From the NCBI GenBank assembly GCA_947623455.1, contig OX392531.1:58357274-58421273 (forward strand): 64,000 nt of DNA, written 5' to 3'. Shown here piece by piece: positions 24,428 through 33,797 of the stretch. How positions within the stretch are numbered: the stretch's first letter is position 1; every line of letters begins with the position of its first letter. Both the position numbers and the translations under genes were made by a program. The notes under the pieces are model-generated. The model was given only the letters and a program-made list of their open reading frames with translations. It ran no database searches and was not told the DNA's origin. This DNA is from Mimachlamys varia. Taxonomy: Eukaryota; Mollusca; Bivalvia; Pectinida; Pectinidae.

Positions 24428-24909
24428 ATTTTAACCCTAATAGATTGTCTATTATTCAATCAGATAAAACATAAGCCTGTTTTTAACACAGCAAATAAAA
24501 CGTCATTTGATGAGATACGTGAATCAAAGTTTTGTCGTGATTTTTCTTTGTTTTATAAACAGCCTGATATTATCATAAAGGATCTTATAAGTAATCGTTT
24601 CTTGAACAAATTGAGGGTATTTACAGCTTTATACTTACATAATTGAGTGAGTACAAGTCTTTTCTGAAAACCACATATTTAGCACAAAACACGTCATTTG
24701 ATGAGACACATGGGTAAGAATAGTATGGCGAATTGTCTTCATTTGATAAGAATCCTGGCATTATGATATATGATATTGAAGGTAAATGGTTTTTGAACAA
24801 ATTACGCTTATTATCTACATTAATTCCTTCGTTATTGAATGAATATAAGTCTCTCTTAGGATCAGCAAATTTAACACTTAATGCGTCATGTAATGAGATA
24901 TTTCAATAA
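24428..24909 (+). pseudogene. Decayed coding remnant with two tandem ~80-residue repeats, unknown family
   Basis: From about 24428 to 24645 one + frame is open (no ATG) and contains NKTSFDEIRESKF, PDIIIKDLISNRFLNKLR and FTALYLHN before a stop. From about 24657 to 24909 a related frame contains NTSFDETHG, then after stops PGIMIYDIEGKWFLNKLR, STLIPSLLNEYKSLLG and LNASCNEIFQ. The shared pattern (SFDE ... P.I.I.D......FLNKLR ... L..L...L.EYKS) shows an internally repeated protein region. I do not recognise the family. It may be a fragment of another retroelement or a host gene trapped between two telomere-joined copies. Confidence 0.4.
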
Positions 24910-25497
24910 ATACAATACCTTGTTAGGGTTACATTGGCCTGCATGTATGTATTGATGCATATATGTATGCATCTATCTATGCAATTCTTAATTTCCTTTG
25001 ATGATTAGCAGCATTTCATTCTAACCGCCAGATTTGGCAATCGTGTAACGAGTTCAAAACTCGACCTTAAGGGATGAAAATATTTCGAAAACTTAATTAG
25101 ACGAGATTTTAACAACAACGAATTTGGCATATCTTAAGGCATTACCAATGAAGAAAAATATGCAAAAATACTTCTAATCTACTTAGCTTTAAGCAGGAGT
25201 ATTAGCAGATGCAATTTTGTAACGATTTCGATATTGACCCCTCGGTTAGTGCCTAAGTCGATTTATTTCCCACTTTTTCGATGTCATTTAGACTAAATGA
25301 TTATATTGCAAGTTTGTACAATTTTTGTTTCTGAATATGTACACATTTTATTCCTAACCGCGATCGTTGCAATTTTGATACTTTCGTTACATAATTTCAA
25401 ATTAATAGGGTTGTGGCTAAATGGTGTATAATTGACACTGATGTGCCGGATTAAACAAGAAAAGTATTAAAAGATGAATATTGCAACTATTAAATGT
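24910..25497. other. Non-coding spacer
   Basis: AT-rich, with no supported gene or RNA. It ends directly at a telomere-repeat tract. Confidence 0.4.
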
Positions 25498-25614
25498 GTT
25501 AGGGTTAGGGTTAGGGTTAGGGTTAGGGTTGGGTTGGGTTAGGGTTAGGGTTAGGGTTAGGGTTAGGGTTAGGGTTAGGTCTAAGATTAGGGTTAGGGAT
25601 TAGGGTTTAATCCC
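25498..25614. repeat. Interstitial TTAGGG tract at 3' end of Penelope copy 2
   Basis: About fourteen TTAGGG units with two short GGGTT variants (25498-25588). Then comes 'tctaagattagggttaggga' and the 3' end of the Penelope-like element. G-strand orientation is the same as in the large arrays. Confidence 0.92.
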
Positions 25615-27044
25615 TTTTGCACTGGCCTAAGAGTCTATAAGTCTGTCTTAAGTCTACTACGAACCAACATGTCTTGCAAGTTTTTGTTTTTGCGATAAGC
25701 AGTTACTAGTTTGTGTTTAAAAACATCTTGATTGTTAGACTGTAATTCTTTGTAATGATTTCTAATCTTTCTACTCACTACATTTGCTGTCGAATTGTAG
25801 GTGATAACGAATGGTAATATGTTGTTGTTGGAGACGTTTTTTTCATTAATACCTTTTGGTGTCATGGTCTGAAGTTTGTCAATCCAAAATTGTTCGCGTT
25901 CGTCTAATTGTGAATGGCTCGAAACCTGTTCTATTGGTATGATTCGAACATGTTCTAAATCGTGGTCCGTCTGATTAAAGTGATTTGATACGGGTTTGTC
26001 GATTTTGTGTCTAATATCGAAACGGTGACGGGTAAATCTGTCTCTGATAGTCAAAGTGGTTTGTCCTACATATTGGATTTGGCATTTTTGGCAGGTTATC
26101 AGATAAATGACATTTTTAGAATTACAGTCTAGATCTTGTTTGATGTGGTAAATTTTGGAGGTATTTGAACTTCGAAAAAGGGTTGCTACATTCATAAAAG
26201 GGCATGTGGCGCATCTGTTTGCTCCACAAGGTTCAACTATGTTGCCAATTCTGGGGTTTAGTTCTGCTAAGGTCTCACCTTTGATCGTTCGGAGAAATCT
26301 ATAGGAATAGTTGCGTTTTCTAAGTGCTTTGAATAGTATGCTTACTGCATTGTTAAAATCAGATTCTTGAGTGCAGATTCTATAAAAACGGATAATTTGA
26401 GACTTTATGATGCCTTTAAAGGAATGTTTGGGATGGAATGATTTCTTATGAAGCAGTTGGTGTGAATCCGTGGGTTTGAAAAAAACCTTAATATCTAATT
26501 TACCTGTTTCCTCGAATTTTGGTCCTTTGAAAACTGTGGTGTCAAGAAAATCAATGGAATTTTCACTAATGGTGGCTTTAAGTTTAATTGATGGATGGTG
26601 GTTGTTGATAGTATTGAAAAATTCATCAAACTCTGTTCTCGAATGTGTCCAAATGATAAAAATGTCGTCTAAGAACCTGACATAAATTAAGGGTTGTTTT
26701 GAACATTTCGCTAAAGCTTCTTTCTCAAAGTTGGCCATAAAAATGTTTGCATAACTAGGTGCGAATTTTTTGCCCATAGCTGTCCCTGATGTCTGTAGGT
26801 ACCATTTGCCATTAAACTCAAAATCATTTCTTTCTAAACCTAATTGCAGCATTTGTAGGATTTCTAAATCTGGTCTATTTGGGTCCGGGTTGTTTCGGAA
26901 TGTTTTGGCTACTGCACTAAGTCCGTCACGGTTATCGATATTTGTATACATACTATCCACATCTAAGCTGATTAACAAACTGTCTCTAGGTATTGTTAGA
27001 TTTTCGATTTTGTTTATAAAGTCTGTGGTGTCTTTTAAATAGGC
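25615..27044 (-). mobile_element. Penelope-like retroelement (RT + GIY-YIG endonuclease), 5'-truncated into telomere repeat
   Basis: The minus-strand frame runs from about 27043 to the stop at 25635 (about 469 residues excluding the telomere-derived LT repeat). Reverse transcriptase blocks, in order: SLLISLDVDSMYTNI (motif A), GTAMGKKFAPSYANIFM (motif B), YVRFLDDIFIIW (motif C, catalytic DD), and IDFLDTTVF. These are typical of Penelope-like enzymes, which resemble telomerase RT. A C..C cysteine pair (PCGANRCATCPF) precedes the GIY-YIG endonuclease: VIYLITC..C..QYVGQT, RDRFTRHR, HF and EREQFWIDKLQT. The N-terminal part before motif A is missing; homology begins at [12 protein letters not shown] and passes directly into TTAGGG units. 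The remaining domains look intact, with no internal stop. A complete element elsewhere in the genome could be active; this copy lacks its own start and 5' region. Confidence 0.92.
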
Positions 27045-27676
27045 TAGGGTTAGGGTTAGGGTTAGGGTTAGGGTTAGGGTTAGGGTTAGGGTTAGGGTTA
27101 GGGTTAGGGTTAGGGTTAGGGTTAGGGTTAGGGTTAGGGTTAGGGTTAGGGTTAGGGTTAGGGTTAGGGTTAGGGTTAGGGTTAGGGTTAGGGTTAGGGT
27201 TAGGGTTAGGGTTAGGGTTAGGGTTAGGGTTAGGGTTAGGGTTAGGGTTAGGGTTAGGGTTAGGGTTAGGGTTAGGGTTAGGGTTAGGGTTAGGGTTAGG
27301 GTTAGGGTTAGGGTTAGGGTTAGGGTTAGGGTTAGGGTTAGGGTTAGGGTTAGGGTTAGGGTTAGGGTTAGGGTTAGGGTTAGGGTTAGGGTTAGGGTTA
27401 GGGTTAGGGTTAGGGTTAGGGTTAGGGTTAGGGTTAGGGTTAGGGTTAGGGTTAGGGTTAGGGTTAGGGTTAGGGTTAGGGTTAGGGTTAGGGTTAGGGT
27501 TAGGGTTAGGGTTAGGGTTAGGGTTAGGGTTAGGGTTAGGGTTAGGGTTAGGGTTAGGGTTAGGGTTAGGGTTAGGGTTAGGGTTAGGGTTAGGGTTAGG
27601 GTTAGGGTTAGGGTTAGGGTTAGGGTTAGGGTTAGGGTTAGGGTTAGGGTTAGGGTTAGGGTTAGGGTTAGGGTTA
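27045..27676 (+). repeat. TTAGGG array T1 (632 bp)
   Basis: About 105 uninterrupted TTAGGG units, apparently perfect. They join the 5'-truncated end of the Penelope-like element on the left and the first large subtelomeric unit on the right. The antisense frame reads Leu-Thr repeats and produces a false 691-codon ORF fused to the reverse transcriptase. Confidence 0.98.
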
Positions 27677-30357
27677 TCATCTTTGGGATTTTTGTAACCA
27701 AAACCTGCAATTATGTAACCGAAAGCCGCAATTATGTAACCTTTTCAAAACGCCTATGTAACCTTTTATGCAACGTGTAACCTTAGATGCAATTATGTAA
27801 CCTTTTGCTTCAATTATGTAACCTTTACCTTCTATAATGTACCCTTTTACTTCTATAATGTAACTGCAATTATGTAACCTTTTGCGCAAGTAACCAAAGT
27901 GAACTTTTCGTTTTTGAACCGTTATGTCATGTCGATAAAGGATTAAATTCTGCCTTTTTTTCACTTGACCCTATAATTTTCGGACTTTTAGAAAAAAAGT
28001 TATTAACGTTCAAAGGCGAATTGGTTACACTTTTTACAACGCCGCGGTTAAGTACAATTTTAATTTGATTTCAGTTTAATTTGTGATAAAAAGCTAAAAT
28101 CCCATTAGTACTAGATTCCTATATTGTTTTTTGCTGGAAAAATGTCTTTGAACACCTAACCCCGAGCTCATTTCCAATTGGTTACATAATTGCACCATAA
28201 GGTTACACGCCCAAGATCTAAATGTTTTTTAGGTCATTTATAGGGCTAGGGTTAGGCTTTAAATTGCATAAATCTTTAGAACTTTGATGACCGGAAATAT
28301 TAAAAAAAGAATTAAGAAAATAGACCTTCAGAAGCTCAAGTTATGAATTGTGGAATTGTTTTGTCCTAAGGATAGGTACACTATTAAATTTTTTCCAAAC
28401 AGGTTTATGCAATTCTGTTCGGTTTTTTGTATTAATTCCATCGGGACATCATAAATGTAGCAGAAAATGAAGGAAAGTTTGATTTATTTACACTTTCTTA
28501 ATTGTAGTGTAGCCATATGTACCAAGTCAAGGTACCAATTTATACCCCCCTCAAATTAAATGGCAATTTATTCCGGTATCCTCGCACTTATCAAGACAAA
28601 CTATATATCGTTGGAAAGGGCATTAAATTTGCTTTAAAACGACATATTTTTTTTAGCTAAACATTACAGGACTTTTGACGAAATTTGACTTGAAACATGC
28701 CCCCCATGCTGGTTTTAGGGCCCTTTTTTAAATTCAACCAAAAAAATATAAAACATTAAAAATAATTTTTTTTCGCTTGATAAAGTGATAGAGAATGATA
28801 AAATTAATCAAAATAAGCTATTACACATTTAATTGTTGCAATATTAAAGGTTGTAGAATTTTTTTAAATTGTCCAAAAAATGGTGTCGTGCACCCTATAA
28901 GTGAATTGGTTACATAATTGCAACCCTCAGGGTTAGAGTTACCTTCATCATAAGAATAGGATATAATGTTTAAATTTGAAAGATCACGTTATATTTATGT
29001 GAAACAAACTTTATTTTCCAGAATTACAGTGATATTAAGTCTAGCCCTGAGGGGGTGCAATAATGTAACCAATTCAAAAAGGTTACATAATTGCACACTC
29101 TCAGGGTTAGACATAGAGACATTAAAATGCTTATTTTAAACCAATAATAATTCATTTTAAATGTTTTTATTGAAATTTATCATTGAAAGAAGACATTAAT
29201 ATACACAATCATAGTAAAATGTGAGTCATTCAGAATGTACTTGTTAAGTAATGGTAATATATAAGAGCAAGTTCTTGCATGTGTTCATGTTATATTTATT
29301 TTCAGTTAATTTAACCTAACCCTGGCGGTTCATTTAAGGCAGAAATTTTCGTACTTGTAAAATATCTATTCTACAATACTAAAATATACAACATTATGAA
29401 TATTACACGAATCACATTATTCCATAGATTTTCGTTGTCTATCATAAATAGATAAACATTGTAGGAACATATTCAAATTTGTTTATTTATTATTTATTTG
29501 ATGCAATGTAATTGAATAGGGGCACAATGTTTCGTAGCATATATGACTTGATTCTTCCAGAATTAGAAATGGTTTTATTTTAGTTAGAAATACACGTTTA
29601 TAGTTTTATTTATTACTGATTTAGACTGATATTCTAAATGTTCAAAAACACTGTTATATATCAAAATTGGAGGGTATCAATTTTGGAATCGAATTAAAAG
29701 CAGTTCGTTCTTTGTGACTTGAACCACAAAATACATTATTTCTCTGTTTACCAGTTAATTTTATAGGAAATGAACGTATTTCAATCAAACTTTGACTGAT
29801 TTTGGAAAAAAAGTTACATAATTGCGAACCCCCAGGGTTAGGTGAAAAAAAAGCAATTTCTAGACTTTAAACGCTTTTCTATAACCTGCGCTTCACGTAC
29901 TTTCTGTAGATATAAACACTATCCGAAAAGAAAGAAAAAAGTTTTTTTCCCAACTTTTTTTTGTAAGGCATATACCCACAAGGGATTAGTTACGTAATTG
30001 CATCCCTCCAGGGTTAGAGTTTTTATTTATTTTCCTAAGACGTAACTTTGTGGAGAGCTAGAATAAATCAAATGGAAAGTATTCCGCTCTTATATTTAGA
30101 AAATAAACGAACTTAACACCTAACCCCAGGCGAAATTTCGAATTGGTTACATGATTTTAAATGCTTATATTTTGGTCAATATTTAACTTTTCGGAAACAG
30201 TTTCCACCTATTTTGCATTATCTCGAACGTCTTGAGATAATAGAAAAAGATTTTTGTCGGAATATCATCGCATAAAGATTTTTTGAGATTCTCAACCCTC
30301 AGTCGACACATACTGAATTGGTTACATAATTGCATCCAAACCGTGGTTAGCCCAAAA
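27677..30357. repeat. Left arm of unit 1: non-coding, dispersed hairpin cores
   Basis: AT-rich, without convincing genes. The first 250 bp carry about eight direct copies of 'gcaattatgtaacc' or close variants. Further on, the complement GGTTACATAATTGCA occurs singly (28180-28194, 28918-28932, near 29812, 29988 and 30318) or paired in a hairpin (29041-29110). Most copies are followed after 5-12 bp by CAGGGTTAG or a similar telomere-like end. Flanking sequence is otherwise unrelated from copy to copy. The arm ends at 'ggttagcccaaaa', after which units 1 and 2 differ completely. Confidence 0.85.
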
Positions 30358-30492
30358 TTTTCCGTTTTCAAAAACGGAACCTTGGCACACTCCAAGAGTG
30401 TAAGGGTTTTTGACGACATCGAACAAAGTCGCGCGAGCGTTCCGTTTATCATTCTTGAAAGTTCCTTTGAAGAGATCGGCTGTCTATTTTGA
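30283..30492 (+). CDS. Hypothetical small ORF spanning arm/cargo border
   Basis: A 69-codon frame starting in the left arm and ending in cargo 1. The last 45 residues (KNGTLAHSKSVRVFDD...) look more protein-like than the first part, which is translated hairpin repeat (LNWLHNC). An overlapping minus-strand 114-codon frame (30183-30527) uses the same bases. There is no motif, and both may be chance. The stretch begins with the near-palindrome TTCCGTTTTCAAAAACGGAA at 30360-30379. The same sequence recurs in unit 3 (57049-57258) with no change. Confidence 0.2.
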   Translation: MRFSTLSRHILNWLHNCIQTVVSPKFSVFKNGTLAHSKSVRVFDDIEQSRASVPFIILESSFEEIGCLF

Positions 30493-30602
30493 GAGTACCA
30501 TAAAGCAGTGAAAAGAAAATTGATCATTCTTGATTTTTCATTACAATAGACCGGTAGTGTATTTTAAGTGTATAATTTTGAGTAGTAAAGCGTGAAAAGA
30601 AA

Positions 30603-30895
30603 ATGGGGAAAACAAAACAAAAAAGGAAAGGGACAACAAAGGGAGCTTCCAAAAAGCTAAGGCGAACTAGGGCAACACGTCCTCCGTCCCCAGAGGGGGA
30701 CGTTTCTGAAGAAAGTGTCCCCAAAAGCCCCGAAAAGGACCCGGTACATGAACAATCGCCGCCTCCGACCCCTCACTCCGAAGATATTATCCCTCCTTCA
30801 TCTCCTATGATGATTACAGCGAGAGCGACATCGATGATGGCGACACCAACGATGGCAATGGCGGTTATGACGAGGACAGCGACGACTACGTCTGA
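30603..30895 (+). CDS. Hypothetical basic/proline-rich protein with acidic tail in the -1 frame (cargo 1)
   Basis: The ATG at 30603 opens a frame of 121 codons (to 30968). Residues 1-27 are strongly basic (MGKTKQKRK..., nuclear or nucleolar localisation type). Residues 28-67 are rich in Pro, Ser and Glu, with PPSPEGD and SPEKDP motifs suited to proline-directed kinases. After residue 67 this frame turns into low-complexity Met/Thr/Ala, while the -1 frame from 30806 reads an acidic, Tyr/Asp/Ser-rich tail (YDDYSESDIDDGD ... DSDDYV) that stops at 30893-30895. The acidic reading is far more protein-like, so the true product probably uses both frames, through ribosomal frameshift, a tiny intron, or a past indel. 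It would be about 97 residues, a small basic-acidic nuclear protein. The family is not recognised. The same arrangement stands in unit 3. Confidence 0.45.
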
Positions 30896-30964
30896 AAACA
30901 TAATTAATTCAACAAAAAAACACTCAAATACCAGTTCAAAATACACATTGATACCGAAAAACAT

Positions 30965-33110
30965 TTAATTGTCGACCAAAAACACCAGAAAACATTGAAT
31001 ACTCAACGAAAAACATTTAAAATTATCACCAATGCAACAAAAAGTACTGAAATGCTTATTGAAAACATTCAAACATACCTTAAAACATTGATTTACCAAC
31101 CAAAAACACCTCCAAACATTGAATCCCAAACGAAAAACATATAATATTATCACCAATGCAACAAAAAGCAATAAAATACTCATTGAAAACTTACAAACAT
31201 ATCATTAAACATTGTTTTTCAAACAAAAAACACCAGAAAACATTGAATCCCAAACGAAAAACATTTAATAATATTACCAATGTAGCAAAAAGCACTGAAA
31301 TGCTTATTGAAAACATACAAACATACCATAAAACATTGATGTACCAACCAAAAACACCTCCAAACATTGAATTCCAAACAAAAAACATCTAATAACATCA
31401 CCAATGTAGCAAAAAGCACTGAAATGCTTATTGAAAACATACAAACATACCATAAAACATTGATTTACCAACAAAAAACACCAACAAACATTGAATCCCT
31501 AACGAAAAACATATAATATTATCACCAATGCAACAAAAAGCAATAAAATACTCATTGAAAACTTACAAACATATCATTAAACATTGTTTTTCAAACAAAA
31601 AACACCAGAAAACATTGAATCCCAAACGAAAAACATTTAATAATATTACCAATGTAGCAAAAAGCACTGAAATGCTTATTGAAAACATACAAACATACCA
31701 TAAAACATTGATGTACCAACCAAAAACACCTCCAAACATTGAATTCCAAACAAAAAACATTTAATAACATCACCAATGTAGCAAAAAGCACTGAAATGCT
31801 TATTGAAAACATACAAACATACCATAAAACATTGATTTACCAACAAAAAACACCAACAAACATTGAATCCCTAACGAAAAACATGTAAAATTATCACCAA
31901 TGCAGCAAAAAGCACTGAAATACTTATTGAAAACATACAAACATACCTTAAAACATTAATTTACCAACCAAAAACACCTCCAAACATTGAATCCCAAACG
32001 AAAAACATTTAATATTATCACCAATGCAACAAAAAGCAATGAAATACTCATTGAAAACTTACAAACATACCATTAAACATTGTTTTTCAAACAAAAAACA
32101 CCAGAAAACATTGTATCCCAAACGAAAAACATTTAATAATATCACCAATGTAGCAAAAAGCACTGAAATGCCTATTGAAAACATACAAACATATCATAAA
32201 ACATTGATTTACCAACAAAAAACACCGGAAAACATTGAATCCCTAACAAAAAACATCTAAAATTATCACCAATGTAGCAAAAAGCATTGAAATGCTTATT
32301 GAAAACATGCAAACATATCATAAAACATTGATTTACCAACAAAAAACACCGGAAAACATTGAATCCCAAACGAAAAATATTTAATATTATCACCAATGCA
32401 ACTAAAAGCAATGATATACTCATTGAAATTATACAAACATACCATTAAATATTGCTTTTCAGAAAACATTGAATCCCAAACGAAAAACATTTAATAATAT
32501 CACCAATGCAGCAAAAAGCACTGAAATGCTTATTGAAAACATTCAAACATACCATAAAACATTGATTTACCAACCAAAACACCTCCAAACATTGAATCCC
32601 AAACGAAAAACATTTAATAATATCACCAATGCAGCAAAAAGCACTGAAATGCTTATTGAAAACATACAAACATACCATAAAACATTGATTTACCAACCGA
32701 AAACACCTCCAAACATTGAATCCCAAACGAAAAACATTTAATAGGATCACCAATGCAACAAAAAGCAATGAAATACTCATTGAAAACTTACAAAGATACC
32801 ATTTTTTTGCATTGGTGATTCTATTAAATGTTTTTCGTTTGGGATTCAATGTTTTATGGTGTTTTTTAATTGAAAAACAATGTTTAATGGTGTGTTTGTA
32901 TGTTTTCAATGAGTATTTCATTGCTTTTTGTTACATTGGTTATAATATTAAATGTTTTTCGTTTGGGATTCAATGTTTGCAGGTGTTTTTGGTTGGTAAA
33001 TCAATGTTTTATGGTATGTTTGTATGTTTTCAATAAGCATTTCAGTGCTTTTTGCTGCATTAGTGATAATTTTAGATGTTTTTTGCTAGGGATTTAATGT
33101 TTTCTGGTGT
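30965..33110. repeat. 124 bp satellite array of cargo 1, with inverted right end
   Basis: Units contain 'aaacattgaatcccaaacga', 'aaaacatttaataatatcac', 'caatgcaacaaaaagcaatg' and 'cattgaaaacatacaaacat' in this order; period about 124 bp. Three units form a 372 bp higher-order repeat (31156/31528). From about 32803 the array continues in the opposite orientation (gcattggtgattctattaaa..., tttcgtttgggattcaatg) to 33110, making an inverted repeat with a short centre near 32800-32812. The many 60-158 codon ORFs on both strands are translations of the repeat and I do not count them as genes. Confidence 0.92.
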
Positions 33111-33130
33111 TTACTGCAATCACTTGCAGT
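33111..33130. other. Cargo/right-arm junction hairpin
   Basis: ACTGCAA-TCAC-TTGCAGT forms a perfect 7 bp stem starting at 33113. It is the first sequence shared again by all units after the cargo (47621 in unit 2, 59877 in unit 3). Its position exactly at the border makes it a candidate exchange or breakpoint site. Confidence 0.6.
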
Positions 33131-33554
33131 TAGTGTAACAGAAGTTAACATTTACAATCGCAATTACAAAGTTATAAATGTTGAAAAACTTCACTTAGGA
33201 AAAAAGACAACAAAAGTGAATTCGTTACATAATTGCAACACTTCGTGGTTAGGTCAAATGATACCGAAATGAACATTTATTAACCATATTACAAATATTT
33301 CGATCCTTTTCTTGTATACTTTTCAAAAAAAGCATCACATATCACCTGTTTTACCCTAAACCTATTGATTTGAAATTATGTAACGAAAGTTTGAATTCGT
33401 TACATAATTGCATTTCGGTCGCGGTTAGGGGTAAATACATAAGATACAGCTTTATTTACTATTTAATCTTCCAAGAAAAAGAACGGAAAGCATTTAATAA
33501 TACTTATTTTAAACAAATTCAATCGACAATACACATATATTTCTTTTGAAAATG

Positions 33555-33623
33555 CTAACCCTGAAGGGTTGCAATTATGTAACCAATTGAAAAGGTTACA
33601 TAATTGCAACCCCTCAGGGTTAG
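33555..33623. repeat. Representative hairpin type A
   Basis: A 69 bp inverted repeat: telomere-like end CTAACCCT, variable stem GAAGGGTT, core GCAATTATGTAACC, loop of about 8 nt, then the complement ending AGGGTTAG. It repeats at about 347 bp intervals through the arm. The stem has one small bulge (GAAGGG against CCCCTC). Confidence 0.9.
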
Positions 33624-33727
33624 GTGATATAATTGTGAAATGTATTATTTTGAGAGAGAATATTTCCAATTAAATCCTTTTAAAATGTTTTATAATAAAA
33701 AGGATGCATAATAGACATTAAAAGTAC

Positions 33728-33797
33728 CTAACCGCGATGCCGTGCAATTATGTAACCTTTTCGAATTGGTTACATAATTGCAGTGCATCGCGGTTAG
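33728..33797. repeat. Representative hairpin type B
   Basis: A 70 bp inverted repeat with the same core and outer CTAACC/GGTTAG as type A, but a GC-rich variable stem (GCGATGC paired with GCATCGC). Some copies have GATGCGG, others GATGCCG, in the left half, and GTGTAACC instead of ATGTAACC. It alternates with type A. Confidence 0.9.

Noticed and set aside
25635..27710. Single 691-codon protein with a long Leu-Thr repeat fused to a reverse transcriptase
   Set aside because: The Leu-Thr part is the antisense translation of a perfect TTAGGG array; only the part after the array is element coding sequence.
31156..33097. Phe/Cys-rich and Lys/Thr-rich ORFs of 63-158 codons in the 124 bp array
   Set aside because: Overlapping frames on both strands of a satellite; no start, promoter or composition supports them.
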